This document shows positions 1 to 6,462 of a DNA stretch of 17,522 bases, in pieces. Each line of letters opens with the position of its first letter. Positions within the stretch are counted from its first letter, which is position 1. The DNA is taken from contig DPYO01000025.1 in NCBI GenBank assembly GCA_003535775.1, positions 680 to 18,201 of the forward strand. Reading direction: 5' to 3'. The stretch comes from Fidelibacterota bacterium. GTDB taxonomy: Bacteria > Fidelibacterota > Marinisomatia > Marinisomatales > UBA8229. The translations under genes were made by a program, and so were the position numbers. Under the pieces are notes generated by a model. That model worked only from the letters and a program-made list of their open reading frames with translations. It had not been told where the DNA came from and made no database searches.

Positions 1-488
1 ACAAAAATATCTGGTAAATTATCATTATTAAAATCATTAACTAAAGACTTTCTTGGGTGTATGCATGTATCATTATTTGACACCAGGTAATTTTCATTCT
101 TTTCAAATTCACCATTACAATTTTGTATATAGAATTCGAATCTGCTATCAGTTGCTGCTTCTGGCGTCGTTGCTGGCAAGTAGGTAAGTTTGGTTGTAAA
201 AATATCAATTAATCCATCTTGATTGAAGTCTGCATAAGCTACAGCACCTGTGCTGACACCCTTAGGATGCTTTTGTGGGGTTAACCCTATATCTTTAAAG
301 TTATCATAGGAATTATTTTTTATGCTTAATGGGGTCCCATTACATGATGTTTCTTCTTTAGAATTATTTTTATTGCAAGAAGAAATAAAAATAGAAAAAA
401 ATATTATATAAACTAGAATTTGAAACCAGGATTCCAGTTTACCGGTGGGACCGGTTGTAGTTGGTTCATTTATTAAGGTAAAAAACAT
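1..488 (-). CDS. FG-GAP/VCBS-repeat lipoprotein, N-terminal part (runs off left edge)
   Basis: Reading the minus strand from ATG at 488 gives an uninterrupted frame to base 1, so the 3' end lies outside the window. The first 21 residues are polar and unusual (NEPTTTGPTGKLESW). A hydrophobic stretch ILVYIIFFSIFISSC follows, ending in a plausible lipobox (ISS-Cys), so the mature protein is probably a lipid-anchored envelope protein. After it come two calcium-binding-like repeats, ADFNQDGLIDIF and NDFNNDNLPDIF, typical of FG-GAP/VCBS beta-propeller proteins (DxNxDGxxD loop). Such proteins usually bind ligands or surfaces; no enzyme activity can be assigned. The start is uncertain: an ATG-ATG at 493-498 with a lipoprotein-like beginning lies in another frame and stops after about ten codons, so the N-terminus may have been shifted. 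It points away from the plus-strand block and shares no obvious pathway with it. Confidence 0.75.
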   Translation of the reverse strand, partial: MFFTLINEPTTTGPTGKLESWFQILVYIIFFSIFISSCNKNNSKEETSCNGTPLSIKNNSYDNFKDIGLTPQKHPKGVSTGAVAYADFNQDGLIDIFTTKLTYLPATTPEAATDSRFEFYIQNCNGEFEKNENYLVSNNDTCIHPRKSLVNDFNNDNLPDIF

Positions 489-755
489 TTTTCATCATTT
501 TTATTTAACAGTAATGAGAGGAAATAAGTTTGAAAAGTCACATATTCATATTTTACAATGAGATTACCGATTAAATCCCTTGCAATTGAAGAGTATAGGC
601 CTATCTAAAAAATTTATCTATTAGTAAATTGCTTAATCCCCAGATGTTAGGTTTGAGGTGTATTTTACAAGAATGTGGATTTTTCTTGGAGGGTCTCTGA
701 TTGTGAAGAAAATGTAGGACAGTTACCTTCACTATTATTATTACCTCAATTCTAA
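489..755. other. AT-rich intergenic stretch without a recognisable gene
   Basis: This gap lies between the divergent lipoprotein gene and the open frame that begins at 756. All frames are short and interrupted, and no tRNA-like or clear terminator structure was seen. Frames on the minus strand further right (752-1079) are shadows of the phosphorylase remnant. It may hold promoters for both directions, but no convincing -35/-10 pair stood out by eye. Confidence 0.4.
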
Positions 756-851
756 ACAACCATCAGAGAAGCCAAGTTAGTTGATAACACCTTTAGCACC
801 TTCTCCTGTATAGACTCACTTATCCACAAGCTTGACATCAATTTCACAATA

Positions 852-1094
852 TTGCAATGTGACTGGAAAATAATCTTGAAAAAAAGATCTAAATGTTCTA
901 TTTTGCTTGTGATAGCTTCCCTCCATGGAATAAAATCGGGGGCAATCTTGGCGATTGATGGTAACCCACTTGCCAAGAATGATGAAGAGATGTCCGAGTA
1001 CAATCCATATCGCAGTGTTGTAAAGGAAACGGTTGATATTGCCCTCAAGATAGCGTTGGATGCTTTGATAAGTGGTCATGCAAGTTTAAAATAA
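852..1094 (+). pseudogene. Uridine-phosphorylase-type nucleoside phosphorylase, C-terminal remnant
   Basis: This 80-codon frame resembles the last quarter of a PNP/UDP-family nucleoside phosphorylase, which splits nucleosides with phosphate to base plus ribose-1-phosphate. Recognisable parts are VIASLHGIKSGAILAIDGNPL, corresponding to the helix and strand after the family's EMEs nucleoside-binding segment, and the C-terminal helix VDIALKIALDALI. The expected acidic 'EMEC' region reads RSKC, so the glutamates that hold the ribose are lost. Full-length members are about 250-300 residues; the N-terminal three quarters, including the phosphate-binding site, are absent. The frame is open back to a stop at 753-755, but upstream residues are not recognisable. 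Its TAA sits one base before the ATG of the following sulfatase, so any translation of the remnant could feed ribosomes to that gene. It is unlikely to be active. Confidence 0.65.
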
Positions 1095-1095
1095 T

Positions 1096-2682
1096 ATGAA
1101 TCATAACATACTTCTCATTACGACTGATCAACAACGTTACGATTCGTTGGGTTGTACTGAAGGGAACATAGCACGGACACCAACTATTGATAGTCTTGCA
1201 TCCACTGGGATCAGTTACACAAAATGTTTTGGGCAGAACGCTACTTGTACGCCGGCTAGGTCAACCATTATAACAGGAATGCACCCTCACACTCACGGAG
1301 CGTGGGCACTAGGTGTTCCTCTTGCTGATGACACTCCTAATGTTGCCCGATTGCTGTCTGAACATGGTTATAACACGGGACTGGTTGGAAAAGGACACTT
1401 CCAGCCCACTGCCGACCGAAATGGGCGCTTTTCAGAAGGCCGAGTGGCTGCATCTAACCCCGGCCCGTTACTTGGATTCGACCGTGCGGTCCTATGCGGC
1501 CATGGCCCATTTGGTCAACACTATGGCCAATGGATCAATAAGAATTATCCTGAGTTTACTGGGGGGTTTGTGGATATGGTGAATCGACAAAACCATCCGA
1601 CTCGGGCCTTTGGAGGTGACACGTTCGCCTCTGAAGTCGCAATAAACCCTATCCCACGAGAACTCTATCACACCGATTGGGTGGCGAATAGTGCCATGGA
1701 CATGATCGCAGGTTGGCCGGATGACCAACCTTGGTTCCTCTGGTTGAGCTTCCCAGATCCCCACCATCCTTGGGACCCTCCTTCCGATGAACGGTACCGT
1801 GTGCCTTGGAAAGAGCTTCCCCTCCCTGATTTTTATCCTGGATCACCAGCGGCTAGCATGAAGATGCTCGAGTCACGGCCTCCGCATTGGCTGGGTTATT
1901 GGAATGGCACATGGAAAACCGAGACGAGCCGGAGTGACTGGGCCCCCCATCAGATGACACCGGATCAAGTATGCGAGATAAACGCTCTAGTGCATATCAA
2001 GAATGAGCTGATCGATGAAGCATGTGGTCGTGTGATAACAGCTATCAACGACCGAAATGACGCTGGGGAGACAGAAGTACTTTTTACAACCGACCATGGT
2101 GAATTTCAGGGAGAGTTTGGTCTTTTGTATAAAGGCCCATTCCACACATCCGCCCTTTTACATTTGCCCATGATTTGGCGCCCGGCTCCAAACAGGGCAA
2201 TATCCCCAGCAGTTGTTTCAGACGTCGTTGGTCAAATTGATATCGCACCAACGATATGTGAAACAGCGGGCATTGATGTACCAGATTGGATGCAAGGACA
2301 AACTTTACCGAAGACTTCGGGTACAAGGATAGATTCTCTGGCTCTGACAAGTTATGACAGTCCGAACCCAGGTCTTGGAATGCATCTTCGAACCATAACT
2401 ACGGAAACGCATATCTGTACGGTATATGAGCCAAGCACGATTGGCGAACCTACAGGACTGGAGCGTTTCGATGACCTCACCTGGGGTGCAATGCCTCCGA
2501 GCACTGTGTCGTATACAGGGTCCGAGGGTGAGCTATATAACATTGTGGATGACCCATCAGAGCAAATTAACCTTTGGTCTGATTCAGGTCAGCGGAAAAT
2601 ACGTGACGAGTTAATCGGACGAATGCGCGATGAAGCACCACCTAAGCGAATGCCTTGGCCGTTAGCCGAGGCAGGCTACTGA
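1096..2682 (+). CDS. Type I sulfatase (formylglycine-dependent), choline-sulfatase/arylsulfatase-like
   Basis: A 528-residue member of the alkaline-phosphatase-fold sulfatases, which hydrolyse sulfate esters (some relatives act on phosphonate or phosphate esters). It begins with the metal-binding strand NILLITTDQQ (Asp11, Gln12). The maturation motif C-T-P-A-R starts at Cys51, the residue expected to be converted to formylglycine. VGKGHF supplies the active-site Lys99 and His101, and TTDHG (Asp333, His334) supplies further metal ligands. Length and motif order suggest an intact enzyme. There is no signal peptide, so it should act in the cytoplasm. The start is the ATG one base after the upstream remnant's stop; no Shine-Dalgarno is visible, so translational coupling is possible. 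A dehydrogenase follows 45 bases downstream. Base composition is much richer in GC than the right half of the window. The natural substrate cannot be read from the sequence. Confidence 0.9.
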   Translation: MNHNILLITTDQQRYDSLGCTEGNIARTPTIDSLASTGISYTKCFGQNATCTPARSTIITGMHPHTHGAWALGVPLADDTPNVARLLSEHGYNTGLVGKGHFQPTADRNGRFSEGRVAASNPGPLLGFDRAVLCGHGPFGQHYGQWINKNYPEFTGGFVDMVNRQNHPTRAFGGDTFASEVAINPIPRELYHTDWVANSAMDMIAGWPDDQPWFLWLSFPDPHHPWDPPSDERYRVPWKELPLPDFYPGSPAASMKMLESRPPHWLGYWNGTWKTETSRSDWAPHQMTPDQVCEINALVHIKNELIDEACGRVITAINDRNDAGETEVLFTTDHGEFQGEFGLLYKGPFHTSALLHLPMIWRPAPNRAISPAVVSDVVGQIDIAPTICETAGIDVPDWMQGQTLPKTSGTRIDSLALTSYDSPNPGLGMHLRTITTETHICTVYEPSTIGEPTGLERFDDLTWGAMPPSTVSYTGSEGELYNIVDDPSEQINLWSDSGQRKIRDELIGRMRDEAPPKRMPWPLAEAGY

Positions 2683-2727
2683 AATCATCATTCTTGTCGA
2701 CCTTTTTAACCTCCATTGGGTGAATAA

Positions 2728-3480
2728 ATGATAAATCTGACAGGCAACATAGTTGTAGTGACTGGTGCAAGTGGCGGAATTGGATCGGGTATAGCCAGAC
2801 GTTTTGCTGCTGCAGGAGCTTCACTCATACTTCACTATCACTCAAACTCTGAATCAGTAACCAAACTTGCAGAGGAGCTCCCAGTCAAAGCCATTCCAGT
2901 ACAGGCTAATATAGTGGAGGAGGGTAGTGCGGAGCGAATCGTAGATGTCGCAGTAGGGGAATTTGGGAAGATAGATATCCTAATTAATAATGCTGGGTCA
3001 CAGTTAATTGCAGGTTTTGATTCAATGACTGTTGAAAATTGGTATAGCATGATCAACATCAATCTCACAGGCACACATTTGGTAACTCAAGCATGTGTAA
3101 AGGCCATGATCGATAGAGGTCAAGGTGGATCCGTGGTGCACATTGCATCGATTGAAGGATCGCATCCGGCCTTTATGCATGGTCACTATGCCACATCTAA
3201 GGCGGGTGTGATCATGCACGCTCGTGCGGCTGCACTGGAATATGGGTCCAAAGGTGTTCGAATCAACTGCGTTTCACCCGGCCTAATTGATCGACCGGGT
3301 CTTGCTAGGGATTGGCCTGAGGGTGTGGAGCGATGGCAAGCAGCAGCCCCACTGGAGCGAGTGGGCACTCCCGAAGATGTAGGTGACGCTTGTGTGTTTT
3401 TGGCATCTCCACTTGCACGATGGATCACTGGGCACAATTTGGTGGTTGACGGCGGAGTCTCTTGTCATCCGACCTGGTAA
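2728..3480 (+). CDS. Short-chain dehydrogenase/reductase (classical SDR)
   Basis: A 250-residue classical SDR, a cytosolic NAD(P)-dependent oxidoreductase acting on an alcohol/ketone pair. The cofactor-binding glycine motif TGASGGIG spans residues 12-19, NNAG is at 87-90, the catalytic serine is probably Ser141 (HIAS), and the YxxxK pair is Tyr154 and Lys158. PGLI near 184-187 and the C-terminal VVDGG segment are also typical. After the second strand it reads LHYHSN rather than an acidic residue, which leans towards NADP(H), although this is inference. It lies 45 bases after the sulfatase on the same strand with similar GC-rich composition, so the two are probably co-transcribed and may act on the same desulfated alcohol. 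FabG-like ketoacyl reductase is a possible alternative label, but no fatty-acid genes are nearby. The Shine-Dalgarno is weak. Confidence 0.88.
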   Translation: MINLTGNIVVVTGASGGIGSGIARRFAAAGASLILHYHSNSESVTKLAEELPVKAIPVQANIVEEGSAERIVDVAVGEFGKIDILINNAGSQLIAGFDSMTVENWYSMININLTGTHLVTQACVKAMIDRGQGGSVVHIASIEGSHPAFMHGHYATSKAGVIMHARAAALEYGSKGVRINCVSPGLIDRPGLARDWPEGVERWQAAAPLERVGTPEDVGDACVFLASPLARWITGHNLVVDGGVSCHPTW

Positions 3481-3501
3481 ATCGATAGGCTACCAATTGA
3501 A

Positions 3502-3531
3502 TTGTCGTCTAGTGCAATACACGGGTATAAA
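3502..3531 (+). promoter_or_regulatory. Tentative sigma-70-like promoter ahead of the second dehydrogenase
   Basis: TTGTCG (3502-3507) and TATAAA (3526-3531) are separated by 18 bases. They match four of six and five of six consensus positions. The site lies in the 200-base gap between the two dehydrogenase genes, about 150 bases before the second one, so it would give a long leader containing the inverted repeats at 3561-3606. Assigned by eye only. Confidence 0.3.
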
Positions 3532-3560
3532 TTAAACCGACTTTACTTAGACGATTTTAA

Positions 3561-3606
3561 AGATTCTTCGATCAGGTCGCAAAGCTGATCATCGACCTTT
3601 GAATCT
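3561..3606 (+). repeat. Nested and competing inverted repeats in the inter-dehydrogenase gap
   Basis: Three arm pairs are visible: outer AGATTC/GAATCT (3561-3566 with 3601-3606), middle AGGTCG/CGACCT (3574-3579 with 3593-3598), and inner GATCAG/CTGATC (3570-3575 with 3585-3590). The middle and inner pairs share bases and cannot form together. The run after the outer arm, GTTTTAG, is a poor T-tract, so a terminator for the first dehydrogenase is possible but weak. An operator or attenuator-like leader for the second dehydrogenase is an alternative. Confidence 0.35.
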
Positions 3607-3670
3607 GTTTTAGTAGAAAGCGTTCGTAACAACAATAAAATCGTTTTTTCTATAACCCCGCTATTACCTA

Positions 3671-3676
3671 AGGAGG
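3671..3676 (+). promoter_or_regulatory. Strong ribosome binding site AGGAGG for the second dehydrogenase
   Basis: A full AGGAGG lies four bases before ATG 3681. It supports that start and independent translation of the gene, unlike its plus-strand neighbours, which lack a clear site. The GTG two codons later (3687) has more standard spacing and is a possible alternative. Confidence 0.75.
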
Positions 3677-3680
3677 AAGA

Positions 3681-4460
3681 ATGAGTGTGAGCATTGATGG
3701 AAAGACCATAATCATAACTGGAGCTGCCAGTGGCATTGGAAGGGCTACTGCCGAAGTACTACATGATATGGGTACCAACGTAGTACTTGCAGATCTTTAT
3801 CAGAAAGATCTTGATGAAGTTTTGGCTGAACTGGATCTTGAAAGATCGAGAATCATCGGCTGCTCTTGCGATGTAACCGTGGCTAATGACGTGGAAAAAC
3901 TCGTAGCTACAGCCGTGGAGAAGTTTGGTAAGCTCGATGGCCTTGTAAACAGTGCTGGCGTTATTATGATGGATAATGCTTGGGATACTTCAAATGAAGA
4001 TATGAAGCAACAATTCTCAGTAAACGTAGAGGGTACTTTCCTATGCTCTCGTGCAGTAGCCCTTCAATTTCGTGACAATGATGGTGGGAGTATTGTAAAT
4101 GTCGCTTCGAACTGCGGGAAGGTTGGTTACCAGAATATGGCGGCATACAATGCGTCCAAAGCAGCGGTAATTAGCCTCACACGATCTCTATCGCTTGAGT
4201 GGTCTGAAAACAACATCAATGTTAATGCAGTCTGTCCTGGAGGTGTTGATACACCAATGCTTGCCAATTGTGCAGAATGGCTAGGACCAAAGATTGGTGT
4301 TGAAAGTGCTGAATTATTGTCATCAATGGTGCCCGCTCAACTAGGCCGTCATATTAAACCTATAGAGGTTGCTAAAATCATCGCTTTTTTGCTTTCCGAA
4401 GATGCTATCATCATCAGAGGACAAGCTATCAATCTGGATGGAGGAGATACTCCCTACTAA
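3681..4460 (+). CDS. Short-chain dehydrogenase/reductase, probably NAD-dependent
   Basis: A 259-residue classical SDR. The glycine motif TGAASGIG is at residues 13-20. Strand 2 ends in VVLADLY, with Asp38 in the position that usually selects NAD(H) over NADP(H). The family NNAG motif reads NSAG at 90-93, catalytic serine is probably Ser143, Tyr156 and Lys160 form the YxxxK pair, and PGGVDTPM (187-193) and the C-terminal INLDGG are typical. All catalytic residues are present, so it should be active in the cytoplasm. It differs clearly from the preceding SDR and is not a recent duplicate. It has its own strong ribosome binding site and a 200-base leader, so it may be regulated separately. Likely role is oxidation of a sugar or polyol-type alcohol released by the pathway, but the substrate is unknown. 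Confidence 0.9.
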   Translation: MSVSIDGKTIIITGAASGIGRATAEVLHDMGTNVVLADLYQKDLDEVLAELDLERSRIIGCSCDVTVANDVEKLVATAVEKFGKLDGLVNSAGVIMMDNAWDTSNEDMKQQFSVNVEGTFLCSRAVALQFRDNDGGSIVNVASNCGKVGYQNMAAYNASKAAVISLTRSLSLEWSENNINVNAVCPGGVDTPMLANCAEWLGPKIGVESAELLSSMVPAQLGRHIKPIEVAKIIAFLLSEDAIIIRGQAINLDGGDTPY

Positions 4461-4493
4461 ATCTGGTGCTGTATCCAGCTCAAACTAACCTAG

Positions 4494-4540
4494 ATTGAAA
4501 TTTCAATTGTAGTCTACAGAAAACATTTCTGTGAAATGTT
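4494..4540. repeat. Cluster of palindromes between convergent genes
   Basis: Within 47 bases there are three perfect inverted repeats: the 14-base palindrome ATTGAAATTTCAAT (4494-4507); ACAGAAA-ACA-TTTCTGT (4516-4532, 7-bp stem); and AACATTTC-TGT-GAAATGTT (4522-4540, 8-bp stem). The last two overlap and are mutually exclusive. They sit 34 bases after the second dehydrogenase and before the convergent guanine deaminase remnant. A transcription-end structure is plausible, though no T-run follows on either strand. The remaining 4541-4672 shows no gene. Confidence 0.5.
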
Positions 4541-4672
4541 GGAGGGGTAATATTTACATATACGGTAGTTTCGCTCATTAGAAGAAGATAATTTGAGTTC
4601 ATTTTGCACTAAGAGAGACTTTTCTAAATATAGTGTTTCTTTGATAGCTTCAAACATAATTCAAACCCAGTC

Positions 4673-4984
4673 TCATCCTACTATATTATCTTTTGAATAT
4701 TTCATGATACCATCGGTCCAAATGTTTCGGATATATCCACGGACCGAGTTATAGATAATTGCCTGAAAAAATTCTTCTATACTATCTCCTCTAGAGTAAG
4801 TAGGTATATTACTCCTTGGAACATGTGGATCTATTAGTATTGAATCAAATTTACAGTCTTTTTAAACTTTCCTACAGGAATATACAGTATCTCTTCTCCT
4901 CCAGCAGTAGCTAACCAGAAAGCATCCTTTAAAAAATCAGCGGGCGGTACTCCCCTGGATCATGGAGGAAAAGCTCGACCCGTA
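4673..4984 (-). pseudogene. guaD: Guanine deaminase-like amidohydrolase, frameshifted C-terminal remnant
   Basis: Minus-strand reading shows pieces of the guanine deaminase C-terminus in different frames. SSFSSMIQ (around 4978-4958) resembles the conserved SxSM segment before the last barrel helix. VPPADFLKDAFWLATAGGEE (around 4950-4890) matches the 'FWLATxGGA' signature, and IPVGKF follows. After a frame change near 4860, KFDSILIDPHVP and a tail with RGDSIEEFFQ and IYNSVRGYIRNIW continue to a TGA at 4673-4675. The segment order is exactly that of guanine deaminase (guanine to xanthine plus ammonia, cytosolic zinc enzyme), but the metal-binding N-terminal three quarters are missing and at least two frame changes occur. 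It is therefore a decayed fragment. It agrees with the purine/nucleoside theme of the minus-strand genes. Other amidohydrolases share some of these motifs, so the family is surer than the exact substrate. Confidence 0.65.
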
Positions 4985-5090
4985 ACGGACGGATCGGGAA
5001 TACCGAATTAGTGGTGAACAGATACTGAAGAAGCTTGAATGCTCGAAGTTTTCCTATTACTAGGGTATAGATCACATTGTAAGAATTAAG

Positions 5091-5468
5091 TTAATTGTTT
5101 TCTAGGTTGATATAGTGGTGGGGTTCGAAACGTGGTGTGCAGATACAATAAAATTCAATATCCTCATCTCCAGTATTGGTAATCTGTTGGGAAGCATTGG
5201 TTGGAACGATAATTTGGTCATGAATTTTGACAGGGTGCTGTATCCCGTTTATTTCCACGTTACCTTGGCCCTTTCGTAGGATGTAACGTTCAATGATGCC
5301 ATCAAGTGCATGTAACTGGGTTGTTACTCCGGGTTCAACCCGTGCTAGAGCAACAGAGACTTCAGGAGAGGCAGGATCATTAAGTAATTCACTGATGTAA
5401 CAACGTTCCTCAGTCCAGAATTCTTGGGGATTGTGGCCTTCTAGGAACCATTCAGGATTGTTGTTCAA
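5091..5468 (-). CDS. Small single-domain cupin protein
   Basis: A 125-residue single-domain cupin. The first motif is present as GVTTQLHALDGIIERYILRK (residues 47-66), with His53 and Glu60 as possible metal ligands, and the second as DQIIVPTNASQQITNTG. The second motif carries Gln where many cupins have His, so the metal site is incomplete by the standard pattern, but I recall the QxITNTG...CICTPRF form as common in one cupin branch. Such proteins are often small isomerases, sugar-binding proteins or proteins without a known reaction; no reaction can be assigned. No ATG is available: the frame opens after two TAA codons and the first usable start is TTG at 5468, without a clear ribosome binding site, so the 5' end may be eroded like its neighbours. 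It lies between the guaD and oxygenase remnants on the same strand. Confidence 0.7.
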   Translation of the reverse strand: MNNNPEWFLEGHNPQEFWTEERCYISELLNDPASPEVSVALARVEPGVTTQLHALDGIIERYILRKGQGNVEINGIQHPVKIHDQIIVPTNASQQITNTGDEDIEFYCICTPRFEPHHYINLENN

Positions 5469-5672
5469 ATTGAGGCGGAAGCTGGAGGATTCAAAGCATC
5501 TTTATTATGATACCCACAGGGAATCGGACTGACCGGATAACCCCTGACAGGATTTCAGTGAGAAAATACAGTGGTTGATGTTGAGTAATCAGAATTACTA
5601 TGGATGCCAAAACTTAATCTTTTGGACAAAAACAGTGCTCTCATTATTCTTTAGGAATGTATATTTTACCTT

Positions 5673-6438
5673 CTATTCCAACTTTTTCATTACTTGATAT
5701 TTATCATCTAAGTAACTTTGTGCAGGTCTCCATTTCAAATAATCTTATGCACTAATCGGTTGATAGAAAGATGGTCTATCTGTGGAATTCTCAATCATTA
5801 CATCTCTGCCTGGATCTACAAAATAAGGCATCGAATATCTGGCTTTTGTTATATTTGTATTCACAACTCTATGATTAGTTGATCTCAAAGTGTCATTAGA
5901 ACATCGTTGAAACATATCTCCAACATTCAATACAATAGAATATTCTACTACCGGTGCATCTATCCATTCACCAGTTTCTCTATTTTCAATTTCTAATCCA
6001 CCAGTATCATCAAATCTCCACAACAAAGTAATTGAACCATAATCTGTGTGTTTACCGCCTCTGATTTGTCCATTCTTTACTTCTCCATCCCAAGCAGGAT
6101 AGTGTAGGATTCTCATAGTAGAAGAACCATCAATATGATTTTCCACTAAACTTCCACGCTTCAACTTAAAAATGTATTCAAATTTATACAAAAATTCATC
6201 AAATCATCCTTGAGATACGCTATGGAGATACCCAATTGTAAGACTATTTCAAGTCGCCGGGCATGGTTGGAGTCTATCTTTCTTTCTCAATCCAATTATA
6301 TCCAATGTTTCCCTCCACTCCACTATACACATATTTCCTCTTCGTATCTTCTAGTAAAAGGAAGAACTCTTCCATGAGTTGTTTCCAATCTTGAAATTCT
6401 GAAAACCAAGTATCATAGACATGAGTAAAGACAGCAGG
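5673..6438 (-). pseudogene. 2-oxoglutarate/Fe(II)-dependent oxygenase (isopenicillin N synthase-like), broken by several stops
   Basis: Pieces of one oxygenase are readable in order on the minus strand. An N-terminal piece from 6438 reads VFTHVYDTWFSEFQ then GVEGNIGYNWIEKER, and ends at TAG 6274-6276. TPTMPGDLK follows and stops at 6244-6246, then a TGA precedes FDEFLYKFEYIF. The long open part (6191-5745) carries the catalytic core: STMRILHYP, the iron-binding HTDYGSITLL (HxD), the distal histidine in STNHRVV, and the 2-oxoglutarate-contacting RYSMPYFVDP. A TAA at 5745-5747 interrupts the C-terminus, but DYLKWRPAQSYLDDKYQVM continues in the same frame to a TAG at 5673-5675. The family hydroxylates or cyclises small molecules in the cytosol. 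With N-terminal loss and at least four in-frame stops or gaps, no working enzyme is expected. The 148-residue core could still be translated from TTG 6191. Confidence 0.8.
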
Positions 6439-6462
6439 TCAACAAATAAGATATAACTAATT

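Noticed and set aside
752..1079. Two minus-strand open frames of 98 and 87 codons opposite the phosphorylase remnant
   Set aside because: They show no recognisable motif, overlap each other, and oppose a plus-strand frame with clear family resemblance; treated as shadows.
3543..3680. Minus-strand frame without stops ending in a peptide like DSKVDDQLCDLIEESLKSSK in the inter-dehydrogenase gap
   Set aside because: It looks protein-like, but there is no start codon or family resemblance and it continues as the antisense of the second dehydrogenase; probably chance.
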